Below, piece after piece: positions 6,245-13,205 of a stretch of 13,587 bases of DNA. A program made the translations under genes and the position numbers. The notes beneath the pieces are model-generated. The model did no database searches, was not told where the DNA came from, and worked only from the letters and a program-made list of their open reading frames with translations. Every line of letters begins with the position of its first letter. Position 1 is the first letter of the stretch. Source of the stretch: SZUA-186 sp039714155 (GTDB lineage Bacteria; Pseudomonadota; Gammaproteobacteria; UBA9214). The stretch covers positions 1 through 13,587 of the forward strand of contig JBDLJX010000071.1 in the NCBI GenBank assembly GCA_039714155.1, given 5' to 3'.

Positions 6245-7354
6245 ATGAAAGCACGCGCGGCAGTTGCCTGGGCGCCGAAACAGCCCCTGGAAATTGAAGA
6301 AATCGAGGTCGGAGGTCCGAAACAGGGTGAGGTTCTGCTGAAGGTGGTGGCCAGCGGTGTGTGTCATACCGATGCCTTTACCCTGTCTGGCGAAGACCCG
6401 GAAGGTGCGTTTCCCTGCGTGCTGGGCCACGAGGGCGGATGCGAGGTGGTCGAGTGTGGTTCCGGGGTCAAGGACCTCAGCCCTGGTGATCATGTCATTC
6501 CGCTGTATATCCCGGAGTGCGGTACCTGTGAATACTGCCAGTCCGACAAGACCAATCTGTGCCAGTCGATTGCAGGAACGGTCTGGACCGGCTACATGCC
6601 GGACGGCACGCGCCGCTTCTCAAAAAACGGCAGTGCCATTTATCACTACATGGGTTGTTCTACCTTCTCCGAGTACACCGTCGTGCCCGAGATCGCGCTG
6701 GCGAAGATCAGCCCGGCGGCGCCACTCGACAAGGTCTGCCTGCTGGGTTGCGGTGTCACCACCGGTATTGGTGCGGTATTGAATACTGCGAAGGTCGAGC
6801 CCGGCAGTACGGTGGCCGTGTTCGGCCTGGGGGGTATTGGTCTGTCTGTCATCCAGGGTGCAGTTATGGCAAATGCCGGCCGCATCATTGCTATCGATAT
6901 CAATCCCGACAAGTTCGACATGGCGAAGGCGCTGGGTGCAACCGACTTTATCAATCCGAAAGACCTGAGCGTATCAGTCACCGAGGCCGTGGTTGAATTG
7001 ACTAACGGCGGGGTCGACTACTCGTTCGAGTGTATCGGCAACGTGGAAGTCATGCGCGATGCGCTGGAGTGCTGCCACATGGGTTGGGGGGTATCGACCA
7101 TTATCGGTGTTGCTGGTGCCGGCCAGGAGATCTGCACGCGGCCATTCCAGCTGGTGACAGGGCGCACCTGGAAGGGTACTGCCTTTGGCGGCGTCAAGGG
7201 TCGTAGCGAGCTACCCGGTTATGTCGACAACTACATGAACGGCAGGATCGAACTCGATTCCATGGTCACACACAGCATGCCGCTGGAGGAGATCAATACG
7301 GCGTTTGAGCTCATGCACACCGGCAAGAGCATTCGCTCGGTCATTATTTTCTGA
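6245..7354 (+). CDS. frmA: S-(hydroxymethyl)glutathione dehydrogenase, class III alcohol dehydrogenase
   Basis: This zinc enzyme oxidises S-hydroxymethylglutathione, formed from formaldehyde and glutathione, to S-formylglutathione with NAD. It can also reduce S-nitrosoglutathione. At 369 residues it aligns end to end with E. coli FrmA. Catalytic zinc ligands are C40 (GVCHTD), H62 (GHEGG) and C169 (LLGCGVTTG). Structural zinc ligands are C92, C95, C98 and C106. The NAD fold shows GLGGIG at 194-199 and D218. The class III segments MPDGTRRFS, YHYMGCSTFSEYTVV and GVAGAGQEICTRPFQLVTGR are present. One oddity: where E. coli has VRETQGKG and human IRVTQGKG, this protein has IAGTVWTG, so the arginine that binds the glutathione carboxylate is A110. 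GGAGGG five bases before the ATG supports the start. frmB follows after 10 bp. Confidence 0.96.
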   Translation: MKARAAVAWAPKQPLEIEEIEVGGPKQGEVLLKVVASGVCHTDAFTLSGEDPEGAFPCVLGHEGGCEVVECGSGVKDLSPGDHVIPLYIPECGTCEYCQSDKTNLCQSIAGTVWTGYMPDGTRRFSKNGSAIYHYMGCSTFSEYTVVPEIALAKISPAAPLDKVCLLGCGVTTGIGAVLNTAKVEPGSTVAVFGLGGIGLSVIQGAVMANAGRIIAIDINPDKFDMAKALGATDFINPKDLSVSVTEAVVELTNGGVDYSFECIGNVEVMRDALECCHMGWGVSTIIGVAGAGQEICTRPFQLVTGRTWKGTAFGGVKGRSELPGYVDNYMNGRIELDSMVTHSMPLEEINTAFELMHTGKSIRSVIIF

Positions 7355-7364
7355 GTCTGTTTAT

Positions 7365-8204
7365 ATGGAACAGATCGAACGTATCAAGGAGTCCGGTGGT
7401 TACCTGAACCGCTACACACATGACTCGGGCAGCTGTAACTGTCGCATGACGTTCTCGGTGTATCTGCCACCACAGGCCGAGTCCGGCAAGGTCCCGGCGG
7501 TTTACTGGTTGTCGGGCCTGACCTGCACAGATGACAACTTCCGGGTCAAGGCAGGGGCGCAGCGTTATGCGGCCGAACTGGGTCTGGCGCTCATCATTCC
7601 GGATACCAGTCCGCGTGGTGACGATGTGCCCGATGCCGCCGAGCGTTATGACCTGGGGCAGGGTGCGGGTTTTTACCTGAACGCGACCCGGCAGCCGTGG
7701 TCAAAGCACTATCACATGTATGACTACATCACACAGGAATTGCCTGCACTGGTCGAAGCTGAATTGCCGATTGATCCCGGGCGGCGTTCGATCAGCGGCC
7801 ACTCCATGGGTGGACACGGCGCCTTGATCTGTGCGCTGAAGAATCCCGGCATGTATCGCTCGGTGTCGGCATTTGCGCCAATCTGCAATCCGGTGGTATG
7901 CGGCTGGGGGCAGGGCTGTTTTGGCGCCTACCTCGGTGACAATGTGGCAGACTGGCAGGCATACGATGCCACCAGTCTGATCAAGGGTGGTGCGGACATG
8001 TTGCCGATGCTGATCGATCAGGGCACGGCAGACGAGTTTCTTGCTGAACAGTTATATCCGGAACATCTCGAGGCCGCCTGTGCGGAACGTGATCTGCTAC
8101 TCACCCTGCGCCGTCAGGACGGTTATGATCACAGCTATCACTTTATCGCCAGCTTTATTGGCGAACACCTGGCGTGGCATGCGGAACACCTGCAAGCGAA
8201 ATAG
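7365..8204 (+). CDS. frmB: S-formylglutathione hydrolase
   Basis: The enzyme hydrolyses S-formylglutathione to formate and glutathione, the second step of glutathione-dependent formaldehyde removal. It is a 279-residue alpha/beta hydrolase of the esterase D family. The triad is visible: S147 in GHSMGGHGAL, D223 in QGTADEFL and H256 in DGYDHSYHF. These match the human positions closely. Other family motifs are YWLSGLTCTDDNF (48-59), PDTSPRG, GAGFYLNAT and KHYHMYDYI. ATG at 7365 begins 10 bp after the frmA stop and fits the family length; an ORF opening inside frmA at 7305 would add 20 residues of frmA shadow. The Shine-Dalgarno is weak, so coupling to frmA is likely. A secretin-like gene follows after 12 bp. 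Confidence 0.96.
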   Translation: MEQIERIKESGGYLNRYTHDSGSCNCRMTFSVYLPPQAESGKVPAVYWLSGLTCTDDNFRVKAGAQRYAAELGLALIIPDTSPRGDDVPDAAERYDLGQGAGFYLNATRQPWSKHYHMYDYITQELPALVEAELPIDPGRRSISGHSMGGHGALICALKNPGMYRSVSAFAPICNPVVCGWGQGCFGAYLGDNVADWQAYDATSLIKGGADMLPMLIDQGTADEFLAEQLYPEHLEAACAERDLLLTLRRQDGYDHSYHFIASFIGEHLAWHAEHLQAK

Positions 8205-8216
8205 AGGAGATCGGAT

Positions 8217-9110
8217 ATGGCGCAACCTGTGAGAGCAATGCAGCGTATTTGTCTGTGTCTGCTGGCTGCGATGTTTATAACATTCGTGGTTCCGGCGACT
8301 GCCCATGCCGACTACCCGATTGAAGTGATCGAACTACGGCACAACCTGCTGCAGGATGTACTGCCGGCCATTCGGCCACTGATGGGCGAAGGCGAGACGG
8401 TGACTGGCATGGGCAACCAGTTAATCATCAAGGCGCCACCGGCACGGGTTGCCGAAATCCGCAAGCTGCTGGCCGGTATCGACCGGTCACCACGACGTCT
8501 GATTGTGATGGTCGGCAAACAGGGCCAGCTACAACGTTACTCCCGCGGTTATTCCAGCAGCGCCGACATCAATGCCGGTGACGGCAATATCACAGTGAAT
8601 CCGCGTGGCGTCGGCAGGGAAACCGCCAGTGCCGGCATCGCCGGCGGTGACTCGCATGCGCAAATCGGTGTGCATGATTTCAAAGGGCAGGGTTACCGGG
8701 ATATCGGCCAGCGTGTGCAGGTGCTGGAAGGCCGGCGCGCCTGGATCAATGCCGGTGTGCAGGTGCCGGTGCATAGCCGTGACCGGTATATCGCCGGTGG
8801 CGTGCCGTATGAAAGGCGTTCCACCTTTTATCACGATGTTCGTAGCGGTTTTTACGTGGTGCCGCGTGTCAGTGGCGATATCGTTACACTGGAGATCCTG
8901 CAGCATGATGATCGCCCCGGCCATTCACCACGGACCTTCCGGACACAAAGTACCGGCACCATGGTCAGCGGCCGGCTTGGCGAGTGGATCGAACTGGGCG
9001 GCATCGACAATTCCGCATCAAACTCGCGCCGTGACATCGGCCAGTCGGCCAGCAGCGGCAATATCAATACGCAGCAGATCCGCGTCAAGGTCGAGTGTCT
9101 GGATTGCTGA
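8217..9110 (+). CDS. Exported protein with secretin-type N domain
   Basis: This 297-residue protein has a Sec signal peptide (cleavage near ATAHA at 27-31), so it enters or crosses the inner membrane. Residues 33-96 look like the secretin N1/NolW-like module of type II, III and IV pilus secretins: YPIEVIELRHNLLQDVLPAIRPLM, GNQLIIKAPPARVAEIRKLLAGID. A Gly/Ser-rich stretch follows (about 108-150), then a beta-rich half (165-297) with VQVLEGRRAWINAGVQVPV, FYVVPRVSGDIVTLEI and SGRLGEWIELGGI, recalling the beginning of the secretin domain. A full secretin would be twice as long, so this is not a complete pore. AGGAG seven bases before the ATG is a strong site, and the gene starts 12 bp after frmB, so it is probably cotranscribed. 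A link to formaldehyde metabolism is not evident. It may be an envelope assembly factor. Confidence 0.75.
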   Translation: MAQPVRAMQRICLCLLAAMFITFVVPATAHADYPIEVIELRHNLLQDVLPAIRPLMGEGETVTGMGNQLIIKAPPARVAEIRKLLAGIDRSPRRLIVMVGKQGQLQRYSRGYSSSADINAGDGNITVNPRGVGRETASAGIAGGDSHAQIGVHDFKGQGYRDIGQRVQVLEGRRAWINAGVQVPVHSRDRYIAGGVPYERRSTFYHDVRSGFYVVPRVSGDIVTLEILQHDDRPGHSPRTFRTQSTGTMVSGRLGEWIELGGIDNSASNSRRDIGQSASSGNINTQQIRVKVECLDC

Positions 9111-9152
9111 TTCCGTTTACTGACGGGGCTTTTCTCCGGTTCCGGTTTACGA

Positions 9153-10787
9153 ATGGCTATGGATGCAGATAACAATTACCCGGGGGCCATTGGCTATGGC
9201 CGGCTGAATAACGCCGAGCTCAACAAGGGAACGGCATTCACCGAGTCCGAGCGTGATGCATTCAAATTGCGCGGTCTGCTACCGGCAGCCGTCAGTAGTC
9301 AGGAGCTGCAATTGTCCCGCACGCTGGCGAACCTGCGGCGCAAGACTTCCGATCTCGAGAAATATATCTTCCTGCTGGCCTTGCAGGGCAGAAACGAACG
9401 TTTGTTCTATCGCCTGGTGATCGACCATATTGAAGAGCTGATGCCGATCATCTATACACCAACGGTCGGCAAGGCCTGTCAGCGATTTGCCCATATCTTC
9501 AGGCAACCACGTGGTTTCTATATCACGGCGTCCGATCGTGGCCGGGTCAGGGAAATTCTCGCTAACTGGCCGGAGCGGGATGTGCGCCTGATTGTGGTAA
9601 CCGATGGTGAACGTATCCTTGGTCTGGGTGACCTTGGCGCCAATGGTATGGGTATCCCCATTGGCAAGCTGGCGCTATACACGGCGTGTGCCGGTATCCA
9701 CCCGGAGCAGTGCATGCCGGTACTGCTGGATGTTGGCACCAATAACGAAACCCTGCGTAATGACCCGTTATATCTTGGTCTCGACAGCCTGCGTATCACC
9801 GGTGAGCCATACACGGAACTGGTGGAGGAGTTTGTACTGGCCGTGCAGGATGCGTTTCCAAGTGCACTCATCCAGTTCGAGGATTTCCTGACACCGAATG
9901 CCTACGCCTTGCTGAACCAGTGGCGTGAGCGGGTATTGTGCTTCAACGACGATATCCAGGGGACAGCGGCTGTGGCGCTGGCCGGAATCCTTGCCGCCAT
10001 CCGGATCGCCGGTATGGCATTTACCGATTTGCGGATCATGTTTCTCGGTGCAGGTTCTGCTGCCACAGGGATTGCTGATCTGATACTCACCGCACTGGTC
10101 GATGCCGGTGTGGACAAGGAAACTGCGCGGCAGCAGCTCTGGTTTGTTAACCGTGGGGGTTTGATCGTCAAGGAGCGATTGCCACTGCCTCCCCATATTG
10201 CATCATATGCGCATGATGCAGCAGCTGCAGGGTTTGCCGGGGCGATTCGCCGAATCAAGCCACATATCCTGATCGGCGCGACAGGTGCGCCCGGGAGTTT
10301 TACCGAGGAGGTTGTGCGCTTGATGGCGGAGATCAATCCGCACCCGGTCATTTTCGCACTGTCCAATCCAACCTCGCGGTCAGAGTGTACCGCAGAGCAG
10401 GCGTATCAATGGAGTAACGGCCGTGCCGTCTTTGCCAGCGGCAGTCCATTTGAACCTGTTACCTGGCAGGGACAACAATTCCGGCCGACCCAGGGAAATA
10501 ATGCCTATGTGTTCCCCGGTATCGGTCTCGGCATTATGGCCTGCGAAGCGAGGGCCATTAGTGATGAAATGTTCCTGGCGGCCGCGCGCGCACTGGCTGA
10601 CAGGGTCGAACAGGACGATCTGGATAGGGGTGCCGTCTATCCACCACTGTCAAACATTCGCTCGGTCTCGCTGGCCATTGCCGTTGCCGTCGCCGATAAG
10701 GCATGGAAGCAGGGCTTGGCAAGAACAGAACGCCCGGACGATCTTGAGGGATTTATTTCAGGCTTGATGTACGACCCGACCTATTAG
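9153..10787 (+). CDS. maeA: NAD-type malic enzyme (malate dehydrogenase, oxaloacetate-decarboxylating)
   Basis: The enzyme converts malate to pyruvate and CO2 with reduction of NAD(P). At 544 residues it belongs to the large MaeA/eukaryotic-type class (E. coli MaeA is 565). Catalytic and metal residues match: Y101 (YTPTVG), K172 (IPIGKL), E243 and D244 (QFEDF), D267 (FNDDIQGTAAV). The nucleotide site GAGSAATGIADL starts at 299. Later motifs VFALSNPTSRSECTAEQAY and NNAYVFPGIGLG are intact. Preference for NAD over NADP is inferred from the family and not certain. ATG at 9153 has no clear Shine-Dalgarno; ATG at 9159 is an alternative. The gene starts 42 bp after the secretin-like gene, so read-through is possible. 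It converges on pyk through a 61-bp inverted repeat. Confidence 0.96.
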   Translation: MAMDADNNYPGAIGYGRLNNAELNKGTAFTESERDAFKLRGLLPAAVSSQELQLSRTLANLRRKTSDLEKYIFLLALQGRNERLFYRLVIDHIEELMPIIYTPTVGKACQRFAHIFRQPRGFYITASDRGRVREILANWPERDVRLIVVTDGERILGLGDLGANGMGIPIGKLALYTACAGIHPEQCMPVLLDVGTNNETLRNDPLYLGLDSLRITGEPYTELVEEFVLAVQDAFPSALIQFEDFLTPNAYALLNQWRERVLCFNDDIQGTAAVALAGILAAIRIAGMAFTDLRIMFLGAGSAATGIADLILTALVDAGVDKETARQQLWFVNRGGLIVKERLPLPPHIASYAHDAAAAGFAGAIRRIKPHILIGATGAPGSFTEEVVRLMAEINPHPVIFALSNPTSRSECTAEQAYQWSNGRAVFASGSPFEPVTWQGQQFRPTQGNNAYVFPGIGLGIMACEARAISDEMFLAAARALADRVEQDDLDRGAVYPPLSNIRSVSLAIAVAVADKAWKQGLARTERPDDLEGFISGLMYDPTY

Positions 10788-10801
10788 AATCAGAGAATCA
10801 G
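10786..10801 (+). repeat. Tandem 8-bp repeat at maeA stop
   Basis: AGAATCAG occurs twice in tandem (10786-10793 and 10794-10801), beginning inside the maeA stop codon and ending at the first base of the inverted repeat. It could be a small duplication or a footprint of element insertion. Confidence 0.45.
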
Positions 10802-10861
10802 GGGACAGTATACTCATTTCATACATAAGAGCGGATGGAGTGAAATCAGTATACTGTCCCC
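10801..10861. repeat. Long inverted repeat between maeA and pyk, MITE/REP-like
   Basis: GGGGACAGTATACT (10801-10814) is exactly repeated in inverse at 10848-10861. After a single C/C mismatch, ATTTCA and TGAAAT extend the stem to 21 bp, with a 19-nt loop (10822-10840). Each arm itself holds the palindrome AGTATACT. It fills most of the 91-bp gap between the two convergent stop codons. From general recollection, GGGGACAGTATACT-type sequences recur in several proteobacterial genomes, which suggests a dispersed non-coding element, but copy number cannot be tested here. As RNA it would be a strong hairpin on both strands and could act as a shared terminator, although neither side has a good T run. 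Confidence 0.75.
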
Positions 10862-10878
10862 GAATTTCGAATTCTTTA

Positions 10879-12339
10879 TCAGTCGTCCACAGTAATGACC
10901 CGGATCAGGTCGGTGCCGCCGGCGCGCTGGTGCTGGCCGGCGGTGGCGATGACGGTGTCACCCGGACCGATGTAGCCGAGTTCCAGTGCGCGCTCAACGG
11001 CAAACTCGATCTTGGCGTCATCGGTACGTTCACCGTCATAAAGAATCGGAATCACGCCCCAGTTCATTGACAGCTTGCGGGCGACCATCAGTGATGCGGT
11101 GATTGCCAGGATCGGGCAGTCCGGCCGGTATTTGGAGACCAGTCGCGAGGTGAAGCCGGTTTCTGTCAGGCTGAAGATGGCGGCAGCCTTGAGGTTCTCG
11201 GCCATACTGACCGCGGCCTGGCCAACGGCCTCGGTAATCACGTTGGACGGGTGCGGCAGGATCTTCTGCAGGTAACCGTAGTCACGCAGCGAGGCCTCGG
11301 CCCGCAGCGCCAGCGTTGACATGGTGCTGACGGCCTCGACCGGGTATTTGCCGACGGCGGTTTCACCCGAGAGCATCACTGCCGATGTGCCATCAAGGAT
11401 GGCATTGGCGACATCGCTGGCCTCAGCACGCGTCGGTTTCGGATTGTGCTCCATCGATGCCAGCATCTGTGTGGCGGTGATGACCGGCTTGCCGTTGGTG
11501 ACGGTCATGCGAATGATCATTTTCTGCGTACTGGGTACGTCGGCCAGGGGCAGTTCTACGCCCAGATCACCGCGCGCCACCATGATGCCGTCCGCAGCGG
11601 CGACGATCTCATCAAGATTTTCAACACCGGCCTTGTTCTCGATCTTGGCAATGATGGGGATGGCGACGTCTTTGTCGGCCAGGATTTCCCGCATCGTCTT
11701 GATGTCGTCGGCAGACTGGACAAAGGATGCCGCGATGTAATCGATATCATTCTCCGCGGCAAAGCCCAGTTCACGCATGACATCATTGCGGTTTTCCGGG
11801 CTGACGGCCGTGATGGCGAGACGGGTCTCCGGCAGGTTGACACTCTTGCTGTTACCCAGCCGGCCACCATGAATTACCATGCAGTGAATCACATCCTCAT
11901 CAACCTGCCTGACCTCGAGTTCGAGGGCGCCGTCATCCAGCAGGATCGGGGTGCCGGGGGTGACTTCCTGGGCCAGGTGCGTATAGGTCAGCGAGACACC
12001 GCTGGCGTCACCTGGCCGGTCTTCCATGTACAGCTTGAAGGTATCGCCCGGTTCCAGGTCAGCCTTGCCACCTTCCAGCAGGCGGGTGCGGATCTCGATG
12101 CCGCGCGTGTCAATCATGATGGCTATTTGGCGGCCGGCCTCGGCGGCAACGTTGCGCAGCTGTTCAACGCGTGCCTTGTGTTCCTCGAGGGTGCCATGCG
12201 ACAGGTTCAGGCGGGCAACATTCATGCCGGCGTCGATCATGGCCCTGATGACGGCCGATGATTCGCACGCCGGTCCGATCGTCGCAACGATCTTGGTCTT
12301 GCGTGGCTGGACAGGGTATTGGGTCGTAACAGGTGCCAT
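10879..12339 (-). CDS. pyk: Pyruvate kinase
   Basis: The enzyme converts phosphoenolpyruvate and ADP to pyruvate and ATP, the last glycolytic step. The 486 residues show all parts: RKTKIVATIGPACES (13-27), ARLNLSHG (42-49), B domain (about 85-175), the catalytic lysine in AKIENKAG (K232, with metal ligand E234), ARGDLGVELP (metal ligand D258), and TNGKPVITATQMLASMEHNPKPTRAEASDVANAILDG within 281-317. SGETAVGKYP (324-333) follows, and then a C-terminal regulatory domain. The usual DTKGPEIRT is DTRGIEIRT here (77-85). ATG at 12339 is chosen because the family normally starts about a dozen residues before RKTKIV; an in-frame TTG at 12390 would add 17 residues. No Shine-Dalgarno precedes this ATG. 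The gene stands alone and converges on maeA. Confidence 0.95.
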   Translation of the reverse strand: MAPVTTQYPVQPRKTKIVATIGPACESSAVIRAMIDAGMNVARLNLSHGTLEEHKARVEQLRNVAAEAGRQIAIMIDTRGIEIRTRLLEGGKADLEPGDTFKLYMEDRPGDASGVSLTYTHLAQEVTPGTPILLDDGALELEVRQVDEDVIHCMVIHGGRLGNSKSVNLPETRLAITAVSPENRNDVMRELGFAAENDIDYIAASFVQSADDIKTMREILADKDVAIPIIAKIENKAGVENLDEIVAAADGIMVARGDLGVELPLADVPSTQKMIIRMTVTNGKPVITATQMLASMEHNPKPTRAEASDVANAILDGTSAVMLSGETAVGKYPVEAVSTMSTLALRAEASLRDYGYLQKILPHPSNVITEAVGQAAVSMAENLKAAAIFSLTETGFTSRLVSKYRPDCPILAITASLMVARKLSMNWGVIPILYDGERTDDAKIEFAVERALELGYIGPGDTVIATAGQHQRAGGTDLIRVITVDD

Positions 12340-12542
12340 GGGAGAGAGGATTCTACACGGATGCCGGCCTTTTGGCTTGTCCGTAATCAAGTAAACCCGG
12401 TAAATTATTCCGCGCAGAAATTGATCGAGGATATGACACAGGCGGTCCCGTCACGGGTCGATGCCAGGTACGCCCGCGCCTGAATATTGAGTCCGGCAGC
12501 TACAAATACTGGCGATATCGGGCAGGGTTGTGCCTCTGCCGG

Positions 12543-13205
12543 TCAGGCTGCCAACGGTTCAGCGACCGCTTTCAGTATCTCATCCTTGCGCGCCACTACC
12601 GAACGGCACAGTGCCTGGTAGTCTGTACCAACGGCCTCGAACAGGGGCCTGACATTCAGCCCCATGCCCTGAAATCTCTGGTTCAGTGCTTCAATGCGTC
12701 CAGGCGCTCTATCCAGAAAACTCTGGCGTTCTGCCGGTGACATTTGGGCCAGTTCGGCCTTCAGACGATTCACGCCAAAGGCGATGTGATCAAGTTCATC
12801 TTGCAGCGGCACACGCAGTGACTCCCGGGTGCCGGGATCAGCCAGCGGTACCACTTTTTCAACGGCGTCACTGCCAAGTGCCTCGACGCACAGGTACATG
12901 TCCGTCAGGAAATCCACCCAGTTGAGCTGGCGGAAGTGTTCCAGGATGGCTGCCTCCTGTTCGGCCGGGATGACCGGCATCTGTGGCGTACCGAATTGTT
13001 GCATCCAGTCCCGCTGAATACTGACATGCCGGGACTCGTCGCCGACCTGTTTGGCCAGTGCCAGCCTGGCGGCTTCATCAGGCGCACTGGCAATGCGTTC
13101 GGCGCAGGCCGCCATGATCAGGTGATCGACCTGTGTGTAAAGGACCAGCAATTGCCCCATGGCTTGCCGGTAGCTGGTTTCATCGTGGGATTTCTGCAGG
13201 TTCAT
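12543..13205 (-). CDS. Ferritin-like diiron protein, putative oxidase or oxygenase
   Basis: This 220-residue, mostly helical protein carries the ligand pattern of a four-helix diiron carboxylate centre: E36, E57-x2-H60 (GDESRHV), E108 (LCVEAL) and E137-x2-H140 (DELDHIAFG). The two ExxH pairs and two single glutamates fit the ferritin-like superfamily, including PaaA/PaaC-like and other small diiron oxidases; a specific family is not clear to me. No signal peptide or TM segment is seen, so it is cytoplasmic. ATG at 13205 has GGAGG eight bases upstream and overlaps the stop of the preceding gene as ATGA (13202-13205), which points to translational coupling and linked function with the radical SAM-type protein. 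No clear terminator follows, only a weak GGCAG/CTGCC hairpin at 12521-12540 without a T run. Confidence 0.8.
   Translation of the reverse strand: MNLQKSHDETSYRQAMGQLLVLYTQVDHLIMAACAERIASAPDEAARLALAKQVGDESRHVSIQRDWMQQFGTPQMPVIPAEQEAAILEHFRQLNWVDFLTDMYLCVEALGSDAVEKVVPLADPGTRESLRVPLQDELDHIAFGVNRLKAELAQMSPAERQSFLDRAPGRIEALNQRFQGMGLNVRPLFEAVGTDYQALCRSVVARKDEILKAVAEPLAA

Noticed and set aside
11446..12261. 271-codon open frame opposite pyk
   Set aside because: Antisense shadow of a well-conserved pyruvate kinase; no Shine-Dalgarno, and the composition reflects the codons of the opposite strand.
12433..12483. 16-residue plus-strand frame preceded by GAGG
   Set aside because: The GAGG is only two bases before the ATG, no plus-strand gene follows, and the peptide has no leader-peptide features.
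12493..12542. CCGGCAG/CTGCCGG and GGCAG/CTGCC dyads after the diiron gene as terminators
   Set aside because: Short stems or a long loop, and no T run; could be chance in GC-rich sequence.
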